From Sagittula sp048553715 (GTDB taxonomy: Bacteria; Pseudomonadota; Alphaproteobacteria; Rhodobacterales; Rhodobacteraceae), in assembly GCF_048553715.1 (NCBI RefSeq), contig NZ_JBLZNC010000002.1, forward strand, positions 62,001-126,000: 64,000 nucleotides of DNA, read 5' to 3'. The translations under genes were made by a program, and so were the position numbers. Below the pieces are notes generated by a model. The model saw only the letters and a list, made by a program, of their open reading frames with translations, made no database searches and was not told the origin of the DNA. Below are positions 33,511-42,905 of this stretch, one piece after another (within the stretch, counting starts at the first letter, position 1; every line of letters starts with the position of its first letter).

Positions 33511-34442
33511 CCCTTCCCGCCGCCCGATGGGTTCCCCTGTTTCTCGATGCCATTGCCGCCGAGCGTGGAGCCGCCGCCAATACGCTGGCCGCCTATGCCC
33601 GTGACCTGACCCATGTGGCGGAATGGCTTGCCGGACGCGGGCGCGATTTCACAGACGCCAGCCGCGACGACATCGAATCCTATCTGGTGGATTGCGACAC
33701 CGAAGGGCTGTCCCGCGCCACCCGCGCGCGCCGCCTGTCGGCGATCAAGCAGCTTTACCGCTTCGCCTTTGAGGAAAGCCTGCGCGAAGACAATCCAGCG
33801 GTGCAGATCAGCGGCCCGGGGCGCGACAAACGCCTGCCCAAAACGCTGACCACCGAAGAGGTCGACCGACTGCTGGACGCCGCCGAGGCCCATGGCCGTG
33901 GCCCCGCCGACCGCGCGCGCAATGCCTGCCTGATGCAGGTTCTCTACGCCACTGGCATGCGCGTGACCGAACTGGTGTCCTTGCCCGTGTCCTCGGCGCG
34001 CGGTGATCCACGCATGCTTTTGGTGCGCGGCAAAGGCGACAAGGAGCGCATGGTGCCGCTCTCGCCGCCCGCACGCGAGGCGCTGACCGTCTGGCTGGAC
34101 CACCGCGATGGCGCCGAAGAGGCCGCACAGAAAACACGCGGACAGCCGCTCTCGCCGTTTTTGTTCCCCTCGCACGGCAAGGCGGGGCACCTGACGCGGC
34201 ACGCCTTTTACATGCTGATCAAGGAATTTGCGGTCGAGGCGGGCGTTTCTCCGGCGAAGGTGACGCCGCACACCCTGCGCCATGCCTTTGCCACGCATCT
34301 GTTGGCCAATGGCGCCGACCTGCGGTCGATCCAGACGCTGCTGGGCCATGCGGATGTGGCGACCACCGAAATCTACACCCATGTGTTGCAAGAACGCCTG
34401 CGTGAGCTGGTCATGGATCACCATCCGCTGGCCAAGGACTAG
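33507..34442 (+). CDS. xerD: Tyrosine recombinase XerD
   Basis: 311-residue site-specific recombinase that resolves chromosome dimers at dif with XerC. The N-terminal SAM-like domain covers about 1-95. The catalytic core shows Arg in YATGMRVTELVSLP, Lys in RGKGDKERMVPL, HxxR in TPHTLRHAFATHL, His in LLGHADVATT, and the Tyr nucleophile in EIYTHVLQERL. All residues are intact, and no phage or integron context is present, so it is the housekeeping enzyme. XerC is the alternative name. Confidence 0.9.
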   Translation: MTLPAARWVPLFLDAIAAERGAAANTLAAYARDLTHVAEWLAGRGRDFTDASRDDIESYLVDCDTEGLSRATRARRLSAIKQLYRFAFEESLREDNPAVQISGPGRDKRLPKTLTTEEVDRLLDAAEAHGRGPADRARNACLMQVLYATGMRVTELVSLPVSSARGDPRMLLVRGKGDKERMVPLSPPAREALTVWLDHRDGAEEAAQKTRGQPLSPFLFPSHGKAGHLTRHAFYMLIKEFAVEAGVSPAKVTPHTLRHAFATHLLANGADLRSIQTLLGHADVATTEIYTHVLQERLRELVMDHHPLAKD

Positions 34443-34520
34443 CCCCGCACAGCCCCCCACTTGAAGGATGCGCCCGCGCACCCCATAACCCTTGCAAGAC
34501 TTGTATAGGGGCCCATCACG

Positions 34521-35840
34521 ATGGACACGCAAACCGTTTTCGACGCTGCTTTCTGGATCACATCGGGGGCGATCCTCTGCCTGATCACCATGTCGGCGTT
34601 CTTTTCGGGCTCTGAGACCGCGCTGACCGCCGCATCGCGCGGCAAGCTGCGTGCCGCCGCCGACAAAGGCGCGACCGGTGCAGAGCGTGCGCTGCGCATC
34701 ACGGAAGACAACGAACGGCTGATCGGATCGGTTCTGCTGGGCAACAACCTTGTGAACATTCTGGCCACGTCGCTCGCCACGGCATTGTTTACCAATATCT
34801 TCGGCGACAGCGGCGTGGCACTTGCGACCTTGGTCATGACCGTGATCGTTCTGGTCTTTGCCGAAGTGCTGCCCAAGACCTACGCCATCACCAATCCCGA
34901 AACCGCCGCCGCCCGCGTGGCCCCGCCGATCTCTATCGTGGTGCGGGTCTTTGCCCCGGTCGTCTCAGCGGTGCGCCTGTTGGTGCGCGGCGTGCTGCGC
35001 GTCTTTGGCGTGAAAACCGACCCCGACAGCCAGATCCTTGCGGTGCGCGAGGAAATCGCCGGCGCACTGCAGCTTGGCCATTCCGAGGGCGTGGTCGAAA
35101 AGGAAGACCGTGACCGCATCCTTGGGGCGCTGGATCTGGGCGACCGCACGGTCGAGGAAATCATGCTGCACCGGTCCAACATCGAGATGATCGATGCGGA
35201 TGCCGCCCCGCAGGACATCGTGCAGCAATGTCTGGAATCCAACCACACCCGCCTGCCCGTCTACCGCAACGATCCCGAAAACATCATCGGCGTCGTCCAT
35301 GCCAAGGACCTGCTGCGGGCCATGTACAAGCTGACGACCAGCGAACAAAGCCTCGCCACGGCGCTGGCGGGCTTTAGCGTCACCGGCGTGATGATGAAGC
35401 CCTATTTCGTGCCCGACACCACCGCGCTGGACGACCAGATGCGCCAGTTCCTGCGCCGCCGCACGCATTTTGCGCTGGTGGTGGATGAATATGGATCGCT
35501 CAAAGGATTGATCACCCTCGAAGATATCCTTGAGGAGATCGTGGGCGAGATCACGGACGAATTCGACCCGCAGGCCGATCACCAGATCCTGCGCAGCGAT
35601 GACGGGCAAATGCTGGTCGACGGGGCCATGACAATCCGCGATTTCAACCGCGCGACCGATCTGACCCTGCCCGATGACGAGGCCAACACCGTCGCCGGAC
35701 TGGTGATCTTTGAAAGCCAGATGATCCCCACCGTGGGGCAGGTGTTTTCCTACCACGGCTTCCGCTTCGAGGTGTTGGAACGCGAAAACAACCGTATCAC
35801 CAAGCTGAAGGTCATCCCCTTGGGCGACCGCGCAAGCTGA
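34521..35840 (+). CDS. CNNM/CorC-type membrane protein with CBS domains
   Basis: 439 residues. The N-terminal CNNM/DUF21 domain has four membrane segments (ILCLITMSAFFSGSETAL is the signature). Two CBS domains span about 205-325 and a CorC/HlyC C-terminal domain about 345-435. Family members take part in Mg2+ or Co2+ export or Na+-linked transport. It starts 78 bases after xerD and may be the last gene of that group. A substrate cannot be assigned from sequence. Confidence 0.9.
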   Translation: MDTQTVFDAAFWITSGAILCLITMSAFFSGSETALTAASRGKLRAAADKGATGAERALRITEDNERLIGSVLLGNNLVNILATSLATALFTNIFGDSGVALATLVMTVIVLVFAEVLPKTYAITNPETAAARVAPPISIVVRVFAPVVSAVRLLVRGVLRVFGVKTDPDSQILAVREEIAGALQLGHSEGVVEKEDRDRILGALDLGDRTVEEIMLHRSNIEMIDADAAPQDIVQQCLESNHTRLPVYRNDPENIIGVVHAKDLLRAMYKLTTSEQSLATALAGFSVTGVMMKPYFVPDTTALDDQMRQFLRRRTHFALVVDEYGSLKGLITLEDILEEIVGEITDEFDPQADHQILRSDDGQMLVDGAMTIRDFNRATDLTLPDDEANTVAGLVIFESQMIPTVGQVFSYHGFRFEVLERENNRITKLKVIPLGDRAS

Positions 35841-35841
35841 T

Positions 35842-37128
35842 TTAGCCGCGCCCTTTGGTGCTTTCGGCTGCGCGGCGCAGGCGGTCCTGATCCGGCGCCC
35901 ATTCCAACGCGGCCAAAGCCCGGTCGAGGTATTCGGCGGCGCGGTCCTTGGCTGCCTTGCGCAGATCCGCATCCGGGTGGCGGGCCAGCCCGCCCAGGAC
36001 CTTTTGCAGACGCTCCTGCACCTCACGCGTGGCGGCACCGTCGCGGGCAATGGAATCAAAGGCATCGGCCACCAGCGCCTCTGCCTGTAGAGGGCGCACG
36101 TAGAGGTTCGGATGGCGCGGGCTCTTATCGCTTTGGGTCTCGTCGCGGTAGCTTGACAGGAGGCGGCCCGCCCGATCGATCACGTCAATCGCAGTGCCCG
36201 CATCATTGATGCCCGGTGACAGCGCCTTTGACCCGATCTGCCCCAGTGTCAAAAGCCCGAAGCGCGGGTCCTGATCGTAGGTGCGTTCGTCGCCCAACAC
36301 CACATTGGCGTGGATCGCCTTGGTCAGCCGCTCCACCGCCTCGTCATCTTGGGCACCGCCGCACACCATGGCCAAGGGCGCGCGGACAAAGACAAAATCC
36401 CCGATAGCCTCTGGCAGGTAGATGTCACAGCCCAGCTCCTTGGCCAGCGATTGCAGCGGTTCGGGGTGGATGATCTGGATATAGCCGGTCTCTGGCGCGG
36501 CGATGGTGCGCGCGCCCTCCGGCGCCTCCTCCGTCAACGGCACGGCGCCCAGACAGGGGTTTTCCAAACGGTCCTGAAACTGCAGTTCTGTCATGCGTTC
36601 GACCTGACGGGCCGAATTGATCAGGGAGCCCAGCGTTTGCAGATGCTGCATCCAGCGGATCAGCGACCAGACGATCAGCGCCAGCATCGCCACGGTCATC
36701 CCGAACATAGCCAGCGCTTTTTCGTCGCTGATATATCGGGTTTCCCGCAGCACGATGGCCACCAGCGCATAGACATAAGAGCCGATGAACGTGGCCAAGG
36801 TGTTCTGCGTCACCGCATCTTGGCGGATCAACTGCTGCATCCGCGGCGTGAACTGGGACGCGGTCGCATGGTTTGTCGACACCATCACCGTCAGCGAAAA
36901 CGTGGTCACCGTCAGCATGGCGGTGGCGATAATGTCGAGCAGCCGGTCCACCGATGAACCCGACACCAGATCGGTCAGCCCATCGGGCAGCCATGCCTCC
37001 ACCACCTGACTGAGCGGGATGGACAGAACCGCCAGCAGCCCGAAGACAAGCACGCGCACCCACAGGATTCGGATCAGCCCACGCAATTCGCGCAGCAATT
37101 TGTTCGGCAAAGTGTTCAGTGCATCCAT
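35842..37128 (-). CDS. DUF2254 family membrane protein
   Basis: 428 residues. Four membrane helices in the first 175 residues, with TVTTFSLTVMVSTNHATASQFTPRMQ between them, then a cytoplasmic domain. The pattern TASQFTPR and FGLLTLGQIGSKALSPGINDAGTA is the DUF2254 signature. The function is unknown; a channel or transporter role has been suggested for the family only by topology. It is convergent with the CNNM gene, separated by one base, and transcribed alone. Confidence 0.85.
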   Translation of the reverse strand: MDALNTLPNKLLRELRGLIRILWVRVLVFGLLAVLSIPLSQVVEAWLPDGLTDLVSGSSVDRLLDIIATAMLTVTTFSLTVMVSTNHATASQFTPRMQQLIRQDAVTQNTLATFIGSYVYALVAIVLRETRYISDEKALAMFGMTVAMLALIVWSLIRWMQHLQTLGSLINSARQVERMTELQFQDRLENPCLGAVPLTEEAPEGARTIAAPETGYIQIIHPEPLQSLAKELGCDIYLPEAIGDFVFVRAPLAMVCGGAQDDEAVERLTKAIHANVVLGDERTYDQDPRFGLLTLGQIGSKALSPGINDAGTAIDVIDRAGRLLSSYRDETQSDKSPRHPNLYVRPLQAEALVADAFDSIARDGAATREVQERLQKVLGGLARHPDADLRKAAKDRAAEYLDRALAALEWAPDQDRLRRAAESTKGRG

Positions 37129-37285
37129 GGATCACAGATAAGACGCAGGCCGCCCGTGGCCAGAGACCAGCAGCCCCTTACAACCATTGGGAGATTCTTC
37201 ATCATGCCGCAGCGCGGCGTACATGGCTGCACCTGCGGCGGATAATCTTCTGTCATTTGCCCGCCAGATTGCGTATCACCAAGAC

Positions 37286-37909
37286 ATGCGAGACATAGCC
37301 ATCCTGATCCCCGCCGCAGGGGAAAGTCGCCGTATGCGCGGCTCTGACAAGCTGTTGGAACCGGTTTGCGGCACTCCGCTGCTGCGCCGAACGGCGCTTG
37401 CCGCCAGCGCCACCGGCGCCCATGTGGCCGTCACTCTGCCCGACTATGACCACCCGCGCGCGGTGGCGTTGTCGGGTCTGCCTGTGCAACTTGTGGCTGT
37501 GCCGGACCGTGGCGATGGCATGTCGGCCTCGCTGCGGCGCGGCGTCGGAATGTTGCCACGGGGCATGCGCGCCGTGATGATCTTGCCCGCTGATATGCCG
37601 GATCTGGACACAGCGGACCTACGCGCCGTGATCGATGCGTTCGAGAACACCCCCCACCCGATGTTGCATCAGGCCACCACCGAGGATGGCCGCCCCGGCC
37701 ACCCAGTGCTGTTCCCGTCGGATTGTTTTTCTGCGATGGCGCAGCTGACCGGCGATCAAGGCGCGCGGACGGTCATTCGGGCCAACCGGCACCGGTTGCG
37801 CCGGATTGCCCTGCCCGGGGATCGCGCGCTTGTGGATCTCGACACGCCAGAGGCGTGGGAGGATTGGCGCGCCCGCAGCCCCGAACAGGTCCGCCTGCCC
37901 GCAGAATAA
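37286..37909 (+). CDS. MobA-like NTP transferase
   Basis: 207 residues, Rossmann-like nucleotidyltransferase of the MocA/MobA group. The NTP-binding loop LIPAAGESRRMRGSDKLLE is at 6-24, with ILPADMPDLD supplying the metal aspartate and GRPGHPVLFP the later loop. Such enzymes cytidylate or guanylate molybdopterin for molybdo-enzymes. Without an adjacent xdh or cox gene the cofactor is inferred. The ATG at 37286 is favoured because the frame before it lacks family similarity. Confidence 0.83.
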   Translation: MRDIAILIPAAGESRRMRGSDKLLEPVCGTPLLRRTALAASATGAHVAVTLPDYDHPRAVALSGLPVQLVAVPDRGDGMSASLRRGVGMLPRGMRAVMILPADMPDLDTADLRAVIDAFENTPHPMLHQATTEDGRPGHPVLFPSDCFSAMAQLTGDQGARTVIRANRHRLRRIALPGDRALVDLDTPEAWEDWRARSPEQVRLPAE

Positions 37910-37929
37910 TTCGGAAAAACCTAGGTAAA

Positions 37930-38316
37930 TCAGCGCGCCGCGTGGCTTCGCATCACCCGCTGCACCGACGGCCCTATAAACTCGCGCTTTGACCAGACCT
38001 CTCGCACATTGGCGGCGCGCGCCTTGGCGTACATGAACGGCGAGGGGAAATCACTGACGATCACGACGGGCACGCCCTTCCAGTCGCGCGACTGGACCAT
38101 CTCCTGCACGAAATCGACGCCAAAGCCATCGGGCAACGCATTGTCGAGAAAGACAATGGAGACATCACCGTCCTTGAGCCGTGCGCGCGCCTCTTCAAGA
38201 TTGCGAGCCACGACCAAGGGCACATCCGGACATTCCTTGGCCAAAACACGGCGCATCATGCGACGGTCAAATTCCTGATCATCCACAATCAAACAGCGTT
38301 TTTCCGATTTGCCCAT
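37930..38316 (-). CDS. Stand-alone response-regulator receiver
   Basis: 128 residues, only a REC domain. The acidic pair Asp12-Asp13 is in CLIVDDQEFDRRMM, the phospho-acceptor Asp58 in IVFLDNALPDGFG, Ser in VIVSDFPSP, and the switch Lys in VWSKREF. All functional positions are intact, and no output domain or adjacent histidine kinase exists. A CheY-like or phosphorelay role is possible. It is convergent with the nucleotidyltransferase. Confidence 0.88.
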   Translation of the reverse strand: MGKSEKRCLIVDDQEFDRRMMRRVLAKECPDVPLVVARNLEEARARLKDGDVSIVFLDNALPDGFGVDFVQEMVQSRDWKGVPVVIVSDFPSPFMYAKARAANVREVWSKREFIGPSVQRVMRSHAAR

Positions 38317-38403
38317 GCCACAAACCCCGTTTCAGACCCACCAAATATGGGCATCAGCCGTCAACAACAGGTAAACCGTCCAAATCGCCTAAAATAATAG
38401 GAA

Positions 38404-38433
38404 ACGGGGCGACCTCCCCCAAGGCCGCCCCGT
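38404..38433 (-). terminator. Terminator of the RTX-Hint gene
   Basis: On the minus strand ACGGGGCG / CGCCCCGT forms an 8-bp stem about 48 bases after the stop, followed by TTTCCTATTATTTT. Confidence 0.65.
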
Positions 38434-38480
38434 CCCACGTTCCGTTCCCAAAGCATCGCTGCGGGAACCGGCTGCATATC

Positions 38481-41400
38481 TTAGTTGACCAACAGGGCCG
38501 CTTCGTGCCGCTTCAGCGACCGGCGGGCGGCGGCATAACCGCGCAGACCCTCGGCCTCGGCCAGTTCGGGGAACAGTTCAAGGATTTCCTGACGCTGTGC
38601 GTTGCCAATCCCCTTGAGCGAGTAATCCCCCGGCTGGAAGCTTTCGGTCCATGCGCCGTTCGACAGGACGACCTCGTGCTGTTCGAACATGATGTGGATG
38701 TAGGACACGCTGCCCACCGACATCTCTTCGATCCCGTCGACACCCAGCAGATGCTTGGCTGCGACCAGCACTTCGCGCTCCTCAAAGTACAGCGCGGTCT
38801 TGTCGTTGGCCACCAGAACACGGTGGTTCGGGGACACCAGCATGTCATGCTCCGGCAGACCGTTGCCCAAGGCACCCTGTTTGATCAGGATCGGAGCAAG
38901 ATGCGGTTTGCGGGCCAGCTCATGACCGGTCAGGTTCTTGCGACCCACCCAGCGGATGTCCTGAATGCCGTTGTCGCGGGTGATCACACGGTCACCAACT
39001 TCCAGATCCTCGACCAGCTTTTCGCCGCTGGGCGTCGCGATCAGCGTGCCCGGTGTGAAACAGGGCACAACCTGTTCGATCTCGAAGAAGTCCATGGTGC
39101 CGGTGACAGCGCCGGTCCCGTCGAGGAATTCGACAGTGCCGTCGATGCCGTTGCCGTTGGAGTCCGTGACCGTATCAACGATGCGCCAGTCCTCACCGCG
39201 CACGCCCACGCCCGTCAGATCCAGAACGTCGAAATCGCCGTTCTCGGGGTCGGAGGGGTCCGCAGTGTCGACAAACCCGTCAGAGCCGCCGTCAACCGTG
39301 TCACCACGCCCGTGCGTCGCGCTGTCCACGATGATCGTATCGCGGCCTTCACCACCGAAGATGCTGTCGCTGCCCGCGCCGCCGTTGAGCGTGTCATCGC
39401 CCTGGCCACCGATCAGCGTATCGCGATCCGCGCCACCAAAGATCAGGTCATCGTCGATGCCGCCATCCAGCAGGTCGTTGCCAGACCCGCCTTCCAGCGT
39501 ATCGTCATCGTCGCCACCCAGAATGGTGTCGTCGCCTCGGAAGCCCTGCAGCAGATCGCGGTCGTTCTCGGTGTTGACGTCAACGTCATCGGTCTGTTCC
39601 AGCGCCGCGATGTTCGAGCCATCGATAAAGTCATTGCCCTGACCGCCATCGATGGTGTCAGACCCGTGACCGCCGATCAGGCTGTCGTCATCCGCATTGC
39701 CGCGGATCAGGTCATCGTCAATGCCGCCATAGATGGTGTCATTGCCCTGACCGCCCGAGATCGTGTCGCGGTCATCGCCGGTTTCGATATAATCGTCGCC
39801 GGTGTTGCCATCAACGCTGTCGCGGCCGTCTTCCTGATTGGGGTCGTTGGTAAAGCCCAGGGTGTCGTTCAGGAAAGCACCGGGGGCAAAGGCCTCGTCA
39901 TCACCTTCGTAGTCCGAGAACGTATCCGTGCCCACGATGATGGTGTCGTTGCCCGCACCGCCGGAAATCGTGTCAGCGCCCTGCGGATCGTAGATGTAAT
40001 CGTCACCACCGCCCAGACCAACGCGGTCATCGTCGATACCGGAATAGACTGTATCGTTGCCACCGCCGGCGTTGATCACATCGGCATCATCACCGGTAGA
40101 GATCAGATCTGCGCCCGAGGTGCCGGTGACCGTGTCCAGATCATCGGTCGGGTCGGCGTCCTCGTCCAGACCATCCAGCGGGTCAAGCGGCTGCAGCGCG
40201 GGATCCACCGGGAAGACGTCGGTGTCGATCACACCAAGACCGCCGTTCGCCGTGCCCACACCGATGGTGATGGTCGCCGTGTCTGTGCCGCCCTCGCCAT
40301 CGTCGATGGTGTATTCCAGCGTATCGACGCCGGTGAACTCGGGGTTCGGGGTATAAAGGATCTCGCCCGTGGTGGGGTCCAGCTCGGCGGTGCCGTTGTC
40401 AGGCTGCGTGATGCTGGTGATGGTCAGCGGGTCCCCATCGGGATCGCTGTCATTGGCCAGCGGCGTCAGCGTCAGCGGCGCGTTCGGGCCGGTTTCATAG
40501 GCGTCGTCGATGGCCTCGGGCGCAGAGTTGTCATCCGTGACGGTGATCGTGATGGTCGCCGTGTCGGTCCCGCCGTTGCCGTCGGAGACCGTGTAGTCCA
40601 CGGTGCCTTCGCCCACGAAACCTGCGTCCGGGGTGAAGATTACGTTGCCGGTGACCGGGTCGATCTCGGCGGTGCCGTTGGTCACGCCGTCGATGCTTTG
40701 GACGGTGAGCGTGTCGCCCTCGGGGTCGGTGTCATTGCCAACCGCGTCGATGGACACGGGCGTGTCGACCGGCGTGGTGTCCGCATCATCCACAGCGGTG
40801 GGCGCGGTGTTGATCGGGTCATCCGTTACGGTGATCGTGATGGTCGCCGTGTCCGTGCCGCCATTGCCGTCGGAGACCGTGTAGTCCACGGTGCCTTCGC
40901 CCACGAAACCTGCGTCCGGGGTGAAGATCACGTTGCCGGTGACCGGGTCGATCTCGGCGGTGCCGTTGGTCACGCCGTCGATGCTTTGGACGGTGAGCGT
41001 GTCGCCCTCGGGGTCGGTGTCATTGCCGACCGCGTCGATGGACACGGGCGTGTCGACCGGAGTGGTGTCCGCATCATCCACAGCGGTGGGCGCGGTGTTG
41101 ATCGGGTCTGTCACATCGATGGTGATGAACCCTCTGTCCGTGCCCCCCTGGCCGTCGGAGACGGTGTATTCCACCAAAGCTTCGCCGACGAAATCGGGAT
41201 CGGGCGTGAAGATCACGTTGCCGGTGGCGGGGTCGATCTCGGCCGTGCCGTTGGTCACGGTGCCCAGTTCGGTCACGACCAGCGGGTCGCCATCGGCATC
41301 GGTGTCGTTGCCAACCGCATCGATCACCACAGGGGTCTCGTTGTCGGTGGTCGCGTCGTCATCAATGGCAACCGGCGGCGTGTTGGGGTCCGCAGGATCG

Positions 41401-42905
41401 CTGACGATTACGGAGATCTCGCCCTGGTCGGTGCCGCCCTGACCGTCGGACACGGTGTAGGCGATGGTCGCCTCGCCGGTGAATCCCGGTGTCGGTGTGA
41501 AGACCACGTTGCCGGTGACCGGATCAACCTCTGCCGTGCCGTTGGTCACGGTGGTGATTTCGCTGACCGTCAGAGGATCGCCATCCGCGTCGGTGTCGTT
41601 GCCCACGGCATCGATAGACACAGGCGTATCAATATCCGTCGTCGCAGCATCATCCACAGCAACCGGCGGTGTGTTGGGATCGGTCGGATCACTCACGGTC
41701 ACCATGATGGTGCCGGTGTCTGTGCCGCCCTGCCCGTCCGCGACGGTGTATTCAATCATCCCCTCGCCGACAAAGCCTGCGTCGGGGGTAAAGATCACCT
41801 CGTTGGTGACCGGGTCGATGGTGGCGGTGCCGTTTGTGACCGAGGTGATTTCGGTGACGACCAGCGGATCGCCGTCCGCATCGGTGTCATTGCCTGCGGC
41901 ATCGATGCTCACTGGCGTGTCCACGTCGGTTTCCGCAGCATCATCCACGGCCACCGGCGGTGTGTTGGGATCGGTCGGATCGGTGACTGTCACAGTGATC
42001 AGACCGGTGTCCGTGCCACCCTGCCCGTCAGACACGGTATATTCGATGGTCGCGTCACCAATGAAACCCGCAGCCGGAGTAAAGTTCACATCCCCCGTCA
42101 CCGGGTCGATTTCGGCGGTGCCGTTGGTGACGGTGCCCAGCGAGACCACGCTCAGCGGGTCGCCATCGGCATCGGTGTCGTTGGCCACCGCATCGATGGT
42201 CACCACAGTATCCAGATCGGTTGTCGCGCTGTCATCGACGGCTTCGGGCGGGGTGTTGTCCACCACATCCACGGTCGAGAATTCGACGTCGGAAATGGTG
42301 ATACGCTGGTCAGAAGTGCCGCCGTTGGCGTAATCGATGACGATGCGGGCCACGGGGCCTTCGACGTTGACGAGGACAGAGCCTGCCGCATCTTCAAGAC
42401 CGGTGGTGGTTTCACCATCCAGCGTGTTGCCGGTGACGGAAGCGGTGCCCGCCGGGGTGAAGGTCACGGGAACCTCGTTGCCCTCTGCGTCAAAGGCACG
42501 GACGGTTACGAAATCCTCGAACCCGCCGCCAAGGCCGGACAGATCGCCGGTGCTGCCGGTGTCGATGTCATTGATGCGGAAGGACACATTCTGCACCTGA
42601 TCGGTGAACAGATCGTTGGTCGACCGGAAATCCAGGGTGGTGGTCGATGTCGCGCCCGGTGCAGCCGCATTGTCGCCGAACAGCTTCAACCATGACTGCG
42701 GGTCATAGGTCTCGCCCGGCGCGACATAGCCACCTGCGTTGAACGTAAACGCCTGCGCGCCCTGGTTCGCCCCGTCAAAGGTGACGTCAACCGCCACGCC
42801 GCCGGTGTCTACGGTTGCAGACGGTGCCCCGCCCAGATCATCAGTGTCGGACAGAACGGTGCCGTAAGCTCCCAGAGCGCCCCAATCGAGTACCAAATCA
42901 GCCAT
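38481..42905 (-). CDS. Giant secreted Ig-repeat / RTX / Hint-domain protein
   Basis: 1,474 residues without an N-terminal signal peptide. Layout: an N-terminal domain (about 1-214); seven cadherin/VCBS-like repeats of about 96 residues (216-882) of the form NTPPVAVDDxATTD...DADGDPLxV...TNGTAEIDPVTG; RTX calcium-binding nonapeptides (about 920-1200, GGxGNDTIxGG type); and a Hint domain starting at Cys near 1281 (CFTPGTLIATPSGEKLVEDL, later SPNHRVLV). RTX proteins of this kind leave by type I secretion and fold in Ca2+. The Hint part could self-cleave. GAGGG lies eight bases before the ATG at 42905. No type I secretion genes are adjacent. It is rich in Asp, as expected for RTX. Confidence 0.92.
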   Translation of the reverse strand: MADLVLDWGALGAYGTVLSDTDDLGGAPSATVDTGGVAVDVTFDGANQGAQAFTFNAGGYVAPGETYDPQSWLKLFGDNAAAPGATSTTTLDFRSTNDLFTDQVQNVSFRINDIDTGSTGDLSGLGGGFEDFVTVRAFDAEGNEVPVTFTPAGTASVTGNTLDGETTTGLEDAAGSVLVNVEGPVARIVIDYANGGTSDQRITISDVEFSTVDVVDNTPPEAVDDSATTDLDTVVTIDAVANDTDADGDPLSVVSLGTVTNGTAEIDPVTGDVNFTPAAGFIGDATIEYTVSDGQGGTDTGLITVTVTDPTDPNTPPVAVDDAAETDVDTPVSIDAAGNDTDADGDPLVVTEITSVTNGTATIDPVTNEVIFTPDAGFVGEGMIEYTVADGQGGTDTGTIMVTVSDPTDPNTPPVAVDDAATTDIDTPVSIDAVGNDTDADGDPLTVSEITTVTNGTAEVDPVTGNVVFTPTPGFTGEATIAYTVSDGQGGTDQGEISVIVSDPADPNTPPVAIDDDATTDNETPVVIDAVGNDTDADGDPLVVTELGTVTNGTAEIDPATGNVIFTPDPDFVGEALVEYTVSDGQGGTDRGFITIDVTDPINTAPTAVDDADTTPVDTPVSIDAVGNDTDPEGDTLTVQSIDGVTNGTAEIDPVTGNVIFTPDAGFVGEGTVDYTVSDGNGGTDTATITITVTDDPINTAPTAVDDADTTPVDTPVSIDAVGNDTDPEGDTLTVQSIDGVTNGTAEIDPVTGNVIFTPDAGFVGEGTVDYTVSDGNGGTDTATITITVTDDNSAPEAIDDAYETGPNAPLTLTPLANDSDPDGDPLTITSITQPDNGTAELDPTTGEILYTPNPEFTGVDTLEYTIDDGEGGTDTATITIGVGTANGGLGVIDTDVFPVDPALQPLDPLDGLDEDADPTDDLDTVTGTSGADLISTGDDADVINAGGGNDTVYSGIDDDRVGLGGGDDYIYDPQGADTISGGAGNDTIIVGTDTFSDYEGDDEAFAPGAFLNDTLGFTNDPNQEDGRDSVDGNTGDDYIETGDDRDTISGGQGNDTIYGGIDDDLIRGNADDDSLIGGHGSDTIDGGQGNDFIDGSNIAALEQTDDVDVNTENDRDLLQGFRGDDTILGGDDDDTLEGGSGNDLLDGGIDDDLIFGGADRDTLIGGQGDDTLNGGAGSDSIFGGEGRDTIIVDSATHGRGDTVDGGSDGFVDTADPSDPENGDFDVLDLTGVGVRGEDWRIVDTVTDSNGNGIDGTVEFLDGTGAVTGTMDFFEIEQVVPCFTPGTLIATPSGEKLVEDLEVGDRVITRDNGIQDIRWVGRKNLTGHELARKPHLAPILIKQGALGNGLPEHDMLVSPNHRVLVANDKTALYFEEREVLVAAKHLLGVDGIEEMSVGSVSYIHIMFEQHEVVLSNGAWTESFQPGDYSLKGIGNAQRQEILELFPELAEAEGLRGYAAARRSLKRHEAALLVN
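40543..41118 (-). repeat. Near-identical 288-bp tandem duplication
   Basis: Two Ig-like units of the giant secreted protein are almost identical at DNA level with a period of 288 bases (96 codons; unit starts at 40543 and 40831). The other five units are clearly diverged. This marks a recent internal duplication. Confidence 0.85.

Noticed and set aside
33507..34442. Integrase of a mobile element
   Set aside because: The tyrosine recombinase has full Xer-type sequence and sits among core genes with no attachment sites, direct repeats or phage genes.
38181..42695. 1,504-codon plus-strand open frame opposite the RTX-Hint gene
   Set aside because: It mirrors the repetitive, G+C-rich minus-strand gene. 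It has no domains, and its repeats are only complements of the Ig and RTX repeats.
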